Shown one piece after another: positions 54,315 through 63,350 of a stretch of 64,000 nucleotides of DNA. A program made the translations under genes and the position numbers. The stretch's first letter is position 1, and the number at the start of each line of letters is the position of its first letter. Location: assembly GCF_029504575.1 (NCBI RefSeq), contig NZ_JAQFII010000001.1, positions 5,711,001-5,775,000 of the forward strand. The letters are read 5' to 3'. The DNA is from Streptomyces sp. SPB162 (GTDB lineage Bacteria; Actinomycetota; Actinomycetes; Streptomycetales; Streptomycetaceae). A model generated the notes under the pieces. It made no database searches, was not told the origin of the DNA, and worked only from the letters and a program-made list of their open reading frames with translations.

Positions 54315-57300
54315 ATGGGGGTGCGGCCCTGCGACGGTGACGACGCGTTGGTGCGCGTGTGCGATCTGGCCGGACGGCCGCGCGGCACGGGCTTCCTCGC
54401 GGACCTCGGCGGCACTCTGCTGACGAGTCACGAGGCGGTCGACGGCCTCGCCCGGCTGGTGCTGCACGCCCCCGGCGACCAGGTCTGCCTGGTCGGCGCG
54501 GACGCGGTCACACCGCTGCCCGAACTGGGACTCGCGCTCGTCGCGACCGAGGGCATCAACCTCCGGCCGCTGCCGGTCGCCGTCAGCGGACCCGCGCACC
54601 CGGAGCGCCGGGTGCGGCTGCGAGCCGTCAGCTGGACGGACGCCGTGGTCGTCGGCACCGCGGCCGTGACCTACACCGCGACCGACCGGTTCCACCTCCT
54701 GGACGAGGTCTACGAACTCGCCCTCGACACACCGGAGGTGCTGCGGGTCCACCCGCAGGCGTCCGGCAGCCCCGTGATCGACGCGGAGACCGGCGCGGTG
54801 CTGGCCGTCATCGCCACCGCGTTGCACGCCGGACACCGCGCCGGTGGCTTCGCCGTCCCGCTGCGGGCCGCATGGGGGCCGCTGGCGGAGCTGCTCGCCC
54901 GCAACGCGGCCACCGTGCCCGCCTACGGACCGCACCTGAACCTCGCGGGCGCACTGCAGTTGACGGCCACCTCGGTCGGTTCCGCGGCCGTACCGCGCGA
55001 ATGGCGCGAGCCGGTCGCCAGGCCGGAGACGGATGAAGAGCTGCGCGCCTTCCTCGGCGGGGGAGGGGACCGCGGACCGCTCGTCCTGGGCCTGGTCGCC
55101 GACCCCGGCTCCGGGCGCACCACCGAACTCGCGGCGCTGGCCGCCCGCCGCGTCCAGGGCGCCGAACCCGCCCCCACGGTGTGGCTGCGCGGCGCTGAAC
55201 TGCGGCCGGGCGACGGCGGGTTGAAGGACGCGGTGGAGCGCTCGCTGCGCACGGCCGCGCGGATCGTCTCGGCCGCGGCGGGCGACGGGCGGGGCGAGGC
55301 GCCCGTCGCCTCCCCGGACGCGGTCGCGGACCTCGCCCGCTCGGCGGGACGCCCCTTGCTCGTCCTGCTCGACGGCCCCGAGGAGATGCCGCCCGCTCTG
55401 GCGCACGCGCTGCCCGACTGGACGGCCGGCACGGCGAGTTGGCTGCGGGCCGGCGGCGTCCGGCTCGTCGTGGCGTGCCGCCCCGAGTACTGGGAGCAGG
55501 CCGGCGCCCTGTTCCCCGCCGGCATGCTCCACGCGCCCGAGGAGGCGCCGGCCCTACCGCCCGGCGCCCCGGCCCGCGCGCTGCCGTCCTGCGTCCGCCT
55601 GGGCGACCTCCCGGAGCGACAGGCCATGCGCGCCAGGGCCCGGTACGGGATCGCGGCCGAAGCCCTGGGCGCGGCCGACGCGGCCCATCCGCTGGCCCTG
55701 CGGCTCTTCGCCGAGATCCGAGCGGCCCTCCCCGAGCCCGAAGCGGGGGTCCCGCCCGACGCGGGAACCGCCGTGCCCGACCGGACGGAGATCTTCTCCG
55801 CCTACCTGGACCTGGTGTGCCTGCGCATCGCCGTCCGGCTGACAGCGGGCGCCGAGAGCCCCGCCCGGGGGACCGCCGTGCGGCGGCTGGCCGCCCGGGT
55901 GGCCGGGCAGGTGCACGAGGCGGCACGGCGCTGTCTGGGGCCGGGACAGGGCGAGCTGGACCGCGAGTCCTTCGAGGACCTCTTCCCCTGGCGCACGGGA
56001 TGGGCCTCCGCGGTCCTCACCGAGGGCCTCGTCGTCCCGGCGGGAGCCGGATACCGCTTCGCGCACGAGGAGTTCGCCGACTGGCTGCAGGGGCTGCACC
56101 TGGACCTGGACGAGGCGCTGTTCGCGCTCGTCCACCGGTGGTTCGCCGCCCCGGCGGGTGCGGCGGAGGCCCCCGTCCGGCTGCCGTCGCGCCCGGGGGC
56201 CCGCGCCGGGCACGCCCCGGGGCACACCGTCCCCCCCGCCCCGCCGCTCGGCCCCGCCGCCTCCCCGCACGCGCTCCCGGTGCCACGGCACCGCATCGGC
56301 CCCGTCATCCAGTCCCTGCTGCTCGCCGCCCGCCAATCCGGTCCCGCCGTCCTCACCCGGCACCTCGAGACGCTGATCCACGCCCTCGACCAGCAGGCCG
56401 CGGAGCCGAGCCGCCTGGCGCCTCCGGCGCGCGGCCCCGCACAGGATCCGGACGGCTCCCCGGCAGGGGCACCCGACGAGCCGAGCCGTCCCGTCGCTCC
56501 CGCACCGCCTCCGGCGGAGGAGACGGGTCCGGTTCCTTCGCTGACGGACCGCCTCCTGGACGGTGCTTTCGGCGAGCCCGCGGCGGCCGAGACCGACCTC
56601 GACGCCGACACGGTCCCGAACCGGCGTCCCGTCGCGGGGCGCGCGGCGGTGCCGCCGCCGCGGAGTCCGGCCGGGGCGGAGAGCGCGGAGCCCCACCCGC
56701 CGAAGCCGCCGGCGATGCCGGCACCCGTACCCGCGGCGGAGGCGGCCCGGCGGGCGGACGCCGTCTGGTGGGCGGCGCATCTGCTGGGGGAGGTCCTGCT
56801 GCGGGTGCCGGACAGCAGCCGGTACCAAGGCGTGCTGCGGCTGCTGGCGGAACGGATCACCGTGCGATCGATCGAACGGGGCGGGTTCGGCCCGCAGGGG
56901 CTCGGCGGGCTGGCGGAGTTCGGCCCGTGGTTCTGGCGGCGGCTGGCCCTGCCGCTGGACGAGCGGCTCGACCTGCTGCGCCTGCTCCTGCCCGCCGACG
57001 GACCACCCCCGAAGAACCCGCAGAACGCGCGCCACCCGCAGTTCCCCCCGGGCCCGCAGGGACCGTCCGCTCCCGTCGAGCGGTTCCTGACGACCGTCGG
57101 CGACCTGTTCCGCGACGCGCCGCGGGACGTACTGCCCGTGGTCTGCGGCTGGTTCGGCGACGATCGCCCGCTGCAGTCGGACCCGGCCCTCGAAGGCCCG
57201 CGCCCGACCGTGGCCGCCGCCGTCCAGGCCCTGCTGCACACCCACCGGCACCGCGCCGTGGACGATCTCACCGAGGCGCTGGTCGAGGCCGCGCACCCGG

Positions 57301-58298
57301 GGGCCGACGAGCTGCTGGCGGCCCTCGCGGAGGACGAACCGTCGGCCGTCTGCCGCGCCGTCGACCGCTGGGCGCACGAGGCACGGGCCTCCCGGCACGT
57401 CGCCGCCGCCACGTACGGGCTGCGCGCCGCGCCGTACGTACGGTCCGACGCCGACCGGGAGCTGCTGCGCTACGCCGCGCTGGCGATGCTCGCCCGCACC
57501 GCGGACTGCACGCTGCACGGAGCGGCCCTGGCACTCCTCGTCCGGGACCCGGCGACCCGCTCACGCCATCTGCCCGCCGCGCTCACCTCTTTCGCCGCGG
57601 GCGATCCGCAGCTTCCGGCGGGCGCCCTCGCCGCCGCGCTCGCCTCGCACCCCGAACCGGTGCTCGCCGCGTTCCAGGAGCGCCTGCGGGAGCCGGGCGC
57701 CGGCGCCGCCGAGGTGCTGCGCGAACTGGCGGCGGTGAGCACCCCCGCGCTGGCCCGCCGCGCGGCCGGCCTGGTACGGGACCATCTGCGGCACCGGCCG
57801 GAGGGCGCCGTCCATGCGGCCGAGTTCCTCGACCTGCGCCTGGAGCAGGGCGGGTCGGCTCGCGCGGTGCTGTTCCCGCTGGTCGTGGAGTTGCTGCGGG
57901 AGCACCCACCGGAGGTGCGGCGCGCGCTGGCCCCGGTGCTCGCCGCGCCCGGCAGCCACATCTCCCGGCCGATGCGGCAGGAGCTGCTCGACGTGGCGCT
58001 GGAACACGAACGCGACGCCGACGTGCTGGACGCGCTGCTCGCCGCCGCGGCGGACGGCTGCGCCCGCCGTCCGCCGCTGCTCACCCGCGACCTCGTGCAC
58101 CGCCTCGGCCTGCTCCTCGGACGCACCCCGGAAGGCGCCGCGCACTTCGACCGGCGCCTCGTGCAGCTCGCCGCAGCCTCCCCGTGCTTCGCCCGGCTGG
58201 TCCGCGGCTGGCTGGACTCCGACGGCGCCTGGGACGCCGTGATCGGCCCCAGCGCCCGCCGTCGCTGCGAGCAACTCGCCGTACCGTCCACGCCGTAG
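54315..58298 (+). CDS. Trypsin-like peptidase domain fused to a P-loop NTPase and helical repeats
   Basis: A 1,327-residue protein. ATG 54315 is preceded by GGAGAGG. Residues about 10-185 resemble a trypsin-fold peptidase: RGTGFLADLGGTLLTSHEAV supplies His39 and HPQASGSPVID supplies Ser150; the expected Asp position reads Gly in LPELGLALVA. An NTPase follows, with P-loop ADPGSGRTTE (262-271, Arg in place of Lys), Walker B LLVLLDGPEE (Asp353) and VVACRPEYW, as in NACHT/STAND proteins. A Pro-rich linker at about 690-810 leads to a helical-repeat C-terminus. Trypsin-STAND fusions are known from actinobacterial conflict systems. Role here unknown. It lies alone between truB and ribF. Confidence 0.8.
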   Translation: MGVRPCDGDDALVRVCDLAGRPRGTGFLADLGGTLLTSHEAVDGLARLVLHAPGDQVCLVGADAVTPLPELGLALVATEGINLRPLPVAVSGPAHPERRVRLRAVSWTDAVVVGTAAVTYTATDRFHLLDEVYELALDTPEVLRVHPQASGSPVIDAETGAVLAVIATALHAGHRAGGFAVPLRAAWGPLAELLARNAATVPAYGPHLNLAGALQLTATSVGSAAVPREWREPVARPETDEELRAFLGGGGDRGPLVLGLVADPGSGRTTELAALAARRVQGAEPAPTVWLRGAELRPGDGGLKDAVERSLRTAARIVSAAAGDGRGEAPVASPDAVADLARSAGRPLLVLLDGPEEMPPALAHALPDWTAGTASWLRAGGVRLVVACRPEYWEQAGALFPAGMLHAPEEAPALPPGAPARALPSCVRLGDLPERQAMRARARYGIAAEALGAADAAHPLALRLFAEIRAALPEPEAGVPPDAGTAVPDRTEIFSAYLDLVCLRIAVRLTAGAESPARGTAVRRLAARVAGQVHEAARRCLGPGQGELDRESFEDLFPWRTGWASAVLTEGLVVPAGAGYRFAHEEFADWLQGLHLDLDEALFALVHRWFAAPAGAAEAPVRLPSRPGARAGHAPGHTVPPAPPLGPAASPHALPVPRHRIGPVIQSLLLAARQSGPAVLTRHLETLIHALDQQAAEPSRLAPPARGPAQDPDGSPAGAPDEPSRPVAPAPPPAEETGPVPSLTDRLLDGAFGEPAAAETDLDADTVPNRRPVAGRAAVPPPRSPAGAESAEPHPPKPPAMPAPVPAAEAARRADAVWWAAHLLGEVLLRVPDSSRYQGVLRLLAERITVRSIERGGFGPQGLGGLAEFGPWFWRRLALPLDERLDLLRLLLPADGPPPKNPQNARHPQFPPGPQGPSAPVERFLTTVGDLFRDAPRDVLPVVCGWFGDDRPLQSDPALEGPRPTVAAAVQALLHTHRHRAVDDLTEALVEAAHPGADELLAALAEDEPSAVCRAVDRWAHEARASRHVAAATYGLRAAPYVRSDADRELLRYAALAMLARTADCTLHGAALALLVRDPATRSRHLPAALTSFAAGDPQLPAGALAAALASHPEPVLAAFQERLREPGAGAAEVLRELAAVSTPALARRAAGLVRDHLRHRPEGAVHAAEFLDLRLEQGGSARAVLFPLVVELLREHPPEVRRALAPVLAAPGSHISRPMRQELLDVALEHERDADVLDALLAAAADGCARRPPLLTRDLVHRLGLLLGRTPEGAAHFDRRLVQLAAASPCFARLVRGWLDSDGAWDAVIGPSARRRCEQLAVPSTP

Positions 58299-58427
58299 CC
58301 GCCGGTCTGAGCCCCTGCCGCGGGCGCGGCGGCGGGGCCGGTGGCTGAGCCGGGCATGGGGACATGGCAGGCTTGGACCCGTACGGGCATACAGCTATTC
58401 GGTACGACGATGAAGCGGAGCGTCAAG

Positions 58428-59387
58428 GTGCAGCGCTGGCGGGGCTTGGAGGACGTGCCCGGGGACTGGGGACGCAGCGTCGTCACCATCGGCTCCTACG
58501 ACGGTGTGCACAGGGGGCATCAGCTGATCATCGGGCAGGCCGTCGACCGGGCCCGTGAGCTGGGCGTCCGATCGGTGGTCGTCACGTTCGATCCGCACCC
58601 GAGCGAGGTCGTGCGGCCGGGCAGCCACCCGCCGCTGCTGTCCGCGCACCACCGTCGTGCCGAGCTGATGGCGGGGCTGGGCGTCGACGCGCTGCTCATC
58701 CTCCCCTTCACGGCGGAGTTCTCGAAGCTGTCGCCCGGCGATTTCGTCCGGACGGTGCTCGTCGACGCGCTGCACGCGAAGCTCGTCGTCGAGGGTCCGA
58801 ACTTCCGGTTCGGGCACAAGGCCGCCGGTGACGTCGAGTTCCTCTCCGCGATGGGCCTGAAGTACGACTACGAGGTGGACGTCGTCGACCTGTACGTGCG
58901 CGGCTCCGCCGGCGGCGGCGAGCCGTTCTCGTCGACGATGACGCGCCGGCTGGTCGCCGAGGGTGACGTGGCGGGCGCCATGGAGATCCTGGGCCGTCCG
59001 CACCGCGTCGAGGGCGTCGTCGTCCGGGGCGCGCAGCGCGGCCGCGAGCTGGGCTTCCCGACGGCGAACGTCGAGACACTGCCGCACACCGCGATCCCGG
59101 CGGACGGCGTGTACGCCGGCTGGCTGCACGTGGACGGCGAGGCGATGCCCGCCGCCATCTCCGTCGGCACCAACCCGACCTTCGACGGCACGGCGCGCAC
59201 GGTCGAGGCGTACGCGATCGACCGCGTGGGACTGGACCTGTACGGGCTGCACGTGGCCGTCGACTTCCTCGCGTACCTGCGCGGCATGGTGAAGTTCGAC
59301 TCGATCGACGCGCTGCTGGTGGGGATGGCCGAGGACGTGAAGCAGTCCCGCGACCTGATCGAGGACGCGACGCCGCCCACCTCCTGA
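58428..59387 (+). CDS. ribF: Bifunctional riboflavin kinase/FAD synthetase
   Basis: A 319-residue enzyme. GTG 58428 (VQRWRGLEDVPGDWGRSVVT) is preferred by match to the family N-terminus and GCGGAG upstream; ATG 58410 is an in-frame alternative. The nucleotidyltransferase domain has TIGSYDGVHRGHQLII and VVEGPNFRFGHKAAGDVEFL. The kinase domain has RGAQRGRELGFPTANVETL. It converts riboflavin to FMN and then FAD. It ends at a short hairpin shared with the convergent response regulator. Confidence 0.96.
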   Translation: MQRWRGLEDVPGDWGRSVVTIGSYDGVHRGHQLIIGQAVDRARELGVRSVVVTFDPHPSEVVRPGSHPPLLSAHHRRAELMAGLGVDALLILPFTAEFSKLSPGDFVRTVLVDALHAKLVVEGPNFRFGHKAAGDVEFLSAMGLKYDYEVDVVDLYVRGSAGGGEPFSSTMTRRLVAEGDVAGAMEILGRPHRVEGVVVRGAQRGRELGFPTANVETLPHTAIPADGVYAGWLHVDGEAMPAAISVGTNPTFDGTARTVEAYAIDRVGLDLYGLHVAVDFLAYLRGMVKFDSIDALLVGMAEDVKQSRDLIEDATPPTS

Positions 59388-59419
59388 TCCGCCGGGGCCT
59401 CCCTCAGGAGGGCCGGATC
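59386..59419. terminator. Imperfect bidirectional hairpin between ribF and the response regulator
   Basis: GATCC/GGATC outer pairs and GGCCTCC/GGAGGGCC inner pairs span the convergent stop codons. Confidence 0.4.
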
Positions 59420-60069
59420 AGCCGCGTCTCGTAGGCGAAGACCACGGCCTGTACGCGGTCGCGCAGCCCGAGCTTGACCAGGATCCGGCTCAGATGGGTC
59501 TTCACGGTCGCCTCGGCGAGGTGCAGACCCGCGGCGATCTCCGTGTTGGACAGCCCGCGGCCCACCTCGACGAGCACCTCGCGCTCCCGCGCGGTGAGCC
59601 GGGCCAGCCGCTCGTCGCCGTCCGCCGCGCTGTTCCCGGCCGGGAGCCGGTGGGCGAAGTTCTCCAGCAGGCGGCGGGTGATCCGGGGCGCGACGACGGC
59701 GTCGCCGGCGGCCACCGATCGGATCGCGGCGAGCAGTTCCTCCGGCAGCGCGTTCTTGAGCAGGAAGCCCGACGCGCCCGCCCGCAGCCCGGCGAAGGCG
59801 TATTCGTCCAGGTCGAACGTGGTCAGGATCAGCACCCGGGTCTCCGGGCAGGACCCGACGATCCGGCCGGTGGCCTCGATGCCGTCCATGCCGGGCATCC
59901 GGACGTCCATCAGCACCACGTCGGGCCGCAGCGCGAGCGTGCGGCGGACGGCCTCGGCGCCGTCGGCGGCCTCACCGACCGGCTCCATGTCGGGCTGGGC
60001 GTCGAGGACCATCGTGAACGCCATCCGCAGCAGGGGTTCGTCGTCGACGAGGAGCACCCGGATCGTCAC
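59404..60069 (-). CDS. NarL/LuxR-family response regulator
   Basis: A 221-residue regulator. The receiver domain has acidic pocket DDE (9-11), phosphoacceptor Asp55 in VVLMDVRMPGMDG, and Lys in SGFLLKNALPEELL. The LuxR helix-turn-helix is LTAREREVLVEVGRGLSNTE. GTG 60069 overlaps the kinase stop in GTGA. It is the last gene of the ABC-permease-kinase-regulator operon and probably controls that operon. Confidence 0.94.
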   Translation of the reverse strand: MTIRVLLVDDEPLLRMAFTMVLDAQPDMEPVGEAADGAEAVRRTLALRPDVVLMDVRMPGMDGIEATGRIVGSCPETRVLILTTFDLDEYAFAGLRAGASGFLLKNALPEELLAAIRSVAAGDAVVAPRITRRLLENFAHRLPAGNSAADGDERLARLTAREREVLVEVGRGLSNTEIAAGLHLAEATVKTHLSRILVKLGLRDRVQAVVFAYETRLIRPS

Positions 60070-61352
60070 AGCGCACCGTCCCCGGCCCGGGGCCGATCCC
60101 GAAGCGGATCCCGGAGCGCCGGCCCGTCCTGCGGCGCGTTCGCGTCCTGGCGCGGGATCAGGGTGAGCTCGGCCGAGACCCGCCAGCCGCCGTCCGGCAG
60201 CGGGCCCGCGTCGAGCTGCCCGCCGTACGCGGCCGCCCGTTCGCGCATCCCGGCGATCCCGTGTCCCGACGGTGGTCCCGGCGCGGTCGTGGCGGGACCG
60301 TCGTCGGTGACGTCCACGTGGAGGGACGCGGGGGAGCAGCGCACCCGGACCTCGGCACGAGTGCCGGCCGGGGCGTGCTTGAGGGTGTTCGTCAAGGCTT
60401 CCTGTACCAGTCGGTAGACGGTGAGTTGGGCCGCCGCGTTGGCCACGGTCGGGTCTCCGCCGACGCTGAGCCGAGTTGGCAGCCCGGCCGCGCGCACCTG
60501 TTCCGCGAGCGGTTCCAACTGGGCGATGCCGGGCATGGGATGGCGCAGCGCGTCGGGTTCGTCGGCGCGCAGCACGCCGAGGAAGCGGCGCATGTCGGTG
60601 ATGGCCTGGCGACCGGTCGCGGAGACCTGCCGCATCGCGGCGGCCGCCTTCTGCGGGTGCCGCTCCTGCGCGAAGACCGCGCCGTCGGCGAGCGCGACCA
60701 TCACCGACAGGTTGTGCGTGACGATGTCGTGCATCTCGCGGGCGATCCTGGCCCGTTCACCGGCCACCGCGAGCTGGGCGCGCTGGTCGCGCTCCCGCTC
60801 CAGCCGTCCCGCCCGGTCCTCCAGGGCGGCGAGGTACGCGCGCCGGGTGCGCATGTTGACCCCGGTCACGGCCGCGGCGATCACCATCGCCGACAGCGCG
60901 ACGAACGACTGCGTGGTGCGTCCGTGGGTCGCCCAGGTCGACGCGGCCAGCAGCGTGCCGAGTTCGAGTACGGCGACGGCCAGCAGCGTCCGGCGCCGGG
61001 AGGATTGCGCGGCCACCGTGTACAGCGCGATGAGCAGCGCGACGTCGGCGGGCAGCGCGGCGCCGACCAACCACTGGAGGAACGCGACCGCCGCCATGAC
61101 GCCGAAGACCGCCAGCGGGGCCCGCCGCCGCCACACCAGCGGGATGAGCAGCAGCCACTGGAAGACCACGAGGGACGGCGAGCCGGCCAGATCACGGTGG
61201 GCCAGGCCCGCCGTCGCGAACAGCAGCGCCGCGGTGAGCACCGCGTCCACGGCGACCGGCGGCAGTTTCGCCCGCACCAGCAGCCGGGTGCGCCCGAGGA
61301 GGGCGCGCCCGGAGCGCATGGACCGCCGGAGCGCGGGCGCGACGGGTGTCAC
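60066..61352 (-). CDS. Sensor histidine kinase, HisKA_3 type
   Basis: A 428-residue kinase with about five membrane segments in residues 30-165 (e.g. VDAVLTAALLFATAGLAHRD). The phosphoacceptor is His208 in ARIAREMHDIVTHNLSVMVA. ATP-binding motifs are LVQEALTNTLKHAPAGT and PPSGHGIAGMRERAAAYGG. It has little extracytoplasmic sequence, as in intramembrane-sensing kinases linked to ABC exporters. GTG start lies 4 bp after the permease stop. Confidence 0.93.
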   Translation of the reverse strand: MTPVAPALRRSMRSGRALLGRTRLLVRAKLPPVAVDAVLTAALLFATAGLAHRDLAGSPSLVVFQWLLLIPLVWRRRAPLAVFGVMAAVAFLQWLVGAALPADVALLIALYTVAAQSSRRRTLLAVAVLELGTLLAASTWATHGRTTQSFVALSAMVIAAAVTGVNMRTRRAYLAALEDRAGRLERERDQRAQLAVAGERARIAREMHDIVTHNLSVMVALADGAVFAQERHPQKAAAAMRQVSATGRQAITDMRRFLGVLRADEPDALRHPMPGIAQLEPLAEQVRAAGLPTRLSVGGDPTVANAAAQLTVYRLVQEALTNTLKHAPAGTRAEVRVRCSPASLHVDVTDDGPATTAPGPPSGHGIAGMRERAAAYGGQLDAGPLPDGGWRVSAELTLIPRQDANAPQDGPALRDPLRDRPRAGDGAL

Positions 61353-61356
61353 CGCC

Positions 61357-62178
61357 TCACGCGTCCCGGCGGCTGAGCGCTGCCGCCGCCGCTGTCAGGG
61401 CGACGGCCGTGTAGAGGCAGAAGACTGCGAAGCCGGTCCATGGGGCCAAGATATGCGGCTCCGGGTGGGCCACGAGCAGGGCCTGCCCCGCGTTGCCCGG
61501 CAGGTACTCGCTGACGGACCAGGTGGACGGCAGCGAGTCGGCGAGCAGCGGCAGCACGATGAGCAGCCCGAAGACGGTGGCGATGCCGCCCGCCGTGCTG
61601 CGGACGAGGCCACCGATCGCCACGCTCAGCAGGCCCACCACGGTGAGGTACAGGCCCGCGCCGACCACCATGCGGGCGGCGCCGGGCGAGCCGAGCGACA
61701 CACCGATGTGCTGGGACGACAGGATCGCCTGGCCCGCCAGGAACGCGATGAGCGACGCCGTCGTCATCGCGAGGAACGTCACCGCCGTGTACACGGCAGC
61801 CTTGGCCCACAGCACCGGAAGGCGGCGCGGTACGGCGGCGAGCGTCGCGCGGATCATGCCGGTCGCGTACTCGCCGGAAACCACGAGGACGCCGAGGACC
61901 GCGACGGCGAGCTGCGCGAGCAGGAAGCCCCGCACGCTCACTCCGGCCGCGCTGAACCGGAGCTGCTCGCCCCGGTCCATATGGGGCCAGCGGTCGGCGC
62001 TGACCGCGCAGAAGAGCACTCCCAGCCCGATCATCGCGACCACGGCGGCGGTCAGCGTGACGAGGGTGGAGCGCAGGGTGCGCAGTTTGATCCACTCGGA
62101 GTGCAGGACACGGAGCTGGGTGACGTGGCCGCGGCCGGTGGAGGCGTTCGCGGCGGCCGGCCGGTCGAGGACGGTCAT
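61357..62178 (-). CDS. ABC-2 type exporter permease
   Basis: A 273-residue membrane protein with six probable helices; the first follows HSEWIKLRTLRSTLVTLTAA. The helices around LLAQLAVAVLGVLVVSGEYA and GGIATVFGLLIVLPLLADSL are clear. It pairs with the ATPase, whose stop overlaps this start in ATGA. A role in antibiotic or lipid export is typical for such four-gene units; substrate unknown. Confidence 0.9.
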   Translation of the reverse strand: MTVLDRPAAANASTGRGHVTQLRVLHSEWIKLRTLRSTLVTLTAAVVAMIGLGVLFCAVSADRWPHMDRGEQLRFSAAGVSVRGFLLAQLAVAVLGVLVVSGEYATGMIRATLAAVPRRLPVLWAKAAVYTAVTFLAMTTASLIAFLAGQAILSSQHIGVSLGSPGAARMVVGAGLYLTVVGLLSVAIGGLVRSTAGGIATVFGLLIVLPLLADSLPSTWSVSEYLPGNAGQALLVAHPEPHILAPWTGFAVFCLYTAVALTAAAAALSRRDA

Positions 62179-63119
62179 GCCGCGCTTCCTTCGTGGGCGG
62201 AGAACTCCGTGGCGGCGGCAGGTGCCTGGTACTCCACGGCGTCCCGGGTGAGTTCCATGAACGCCTGCTCCAGGGAGGCCTGTTGCGGGGTCAGCTCCCC
62301 GAGCGCGATGCTGTGGTCGGCGGCGATCCTGCCGATGCGGTCGCTGCTCAGACCGGTCACCTCCAACACCCCCGCCGCCTCCGACGCCACGGTCACCCCG
62401 GGGGCCGCCAGCAGTCTCCGCAGCCGGTCCGCGTCGTCGGTCCGCACCCGCACCGAGGTACCCGCCGCGCCGCTGACGAAGTCCCGCACGGAGGTGTCGG
62501 CGATCAGCCGGCCGCGGCCGATCACGATCAGGTGCTCGGCGGTGAGCGCCATCTCGGACATCAGGTGCGAGGAGACCAGGACCGTACGGCCTTCGGCGGC
62601 CAGGCTCCGCAGCAGGTTGCGGATCCACAGGATGCCCTCCGGGTCCAGGCCGTTCACCGGCTCGTCCAGGACGAGCGTCGCGGGGTCGCCGAGCAGCGCG
62701 CTCGCGATGCCGAGGCGCTGCCCCATGCCGAGCGAGAAACCGCCCGCGCGCTTCCTCGCGACCTCGCGCAGGCCCACGATGTCGATCACCTCGTCGACCC
62801 GGCCGCGCGGGATGCCCGTCGTGACGGCCAGCGCCAGGAGGTGGTGGTACGCCGAGCGCCCGGTGTGGATCGCCCGGGCCTCCAGCATCGCGCCGACCTC
62901 GTGCAGCGGCGCCCGGTGGTCGGCGTACTGCCGACCGTTCACCGTGACCCGGCCGCCCGAGGGGGCGTCCAGGCCCAGGATCATCCGCATCGTGGTGGAC
63001 TTCCCGGCGCCGTTGGGCCCCAGGAAGCCGGTGACGACGCCCGGCCGCACGGTGAAGCTGAGGTCCTCGACGGCGGTGCGCTCGCCGTAGCGCTTGGTGA
63101 GTGTGTGGGCTTCGATCAT
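62175..63119 (-). CDS. ABC exporter ATP-binding protein (CcmA/DrrA-like)
   Basis: A 314-residue ATPase from ATG 63119 with AAGGACC upstream. Walker A GPNGAGKST, signature FSLGMGQRLGIASALLG, Walker B LVLDEPVNGLDPEGI and H-loop VLVSSHLMSEMALTA are all present. A C-terminal regulatory extension of about 90 residues follows. It is the first gene of the exporter-two-component operon, expressed from the region 63120-63290. Confidence 0.93.
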   Translation of the reverse strand: MIEAHTLTKRYGERTAVEDLSFTVRPGVVTGFLGPNGAGKSTTMRMILGLDAPSGGRVTVNGRQYADHRAPLHEVGAMLEARAIHTGRSAYHHLLALAVTTGIPRGRVDEVIDIVGLREVARKRAGGFSLGMGQRLGIASALLGDPATLVLDEPVNGLDPEGILWIRNLLRSLAAEGRTVLVSSHLMSEMALTAEHLIVIGRGRLIADTSVRDFVSGAAGTSVRVRTDDADRLRRLLAAPGVTVASEAAGVLEVTGLSSDRIGRIAADHSIALGELTPQQASLEQAFMELTRDAVEYQAPAAATEFSAHEGSAA

Positions 63120-63250
63120 CGGAAGGTCCTTGTGGGCCGTAGCGATCGGGGTGTGCGGTACCCCTGCACGCTAGGCCGCCGACCAGGGCGGGCACGACGG
63201 TCCGCAGGCGGAACTCCCGGCCGCCCGGCTGCATCCCGGGGTGGAACGGA

Positions 63251-63270
63251 AGTACACCCGGTGATGTACT
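63251..63270. promoter_or_regulatory. AGTACA-N8-TGTACT palindrome upstream of the exporter operon
   Basis: A 6-bp perfect inverted repeat with 8-bp spacer, 131 bp upstream of the ATPase start. It could be a site for the operon's own NarL-type regulator. The remaining 231-bp intergenic region holds only the adjacent terminator. Confidence 0.35.
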
Positions 63271-63293
63271 CCGCGGCCCGTGCCACCACGCGC

Positions 63294-63327
63294 GGAGGGC
63301 CCCGCCGCGGGTGCGGCGGGGCCCTCC
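63294..63327 (-). terminator. Strong hairpin after the MinD/ParA-like gene
   Basis: Perfect 15-bp stem GGAGGGCCCCGCCGC with its complement and a GGGT loop, 23 bp beyond the minus-strand stop at 63351. No U-tract. Confidence 0.75.
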
Positions 63328-63350
63328 GTCTGCTCCTGCTACTGCTCCGG

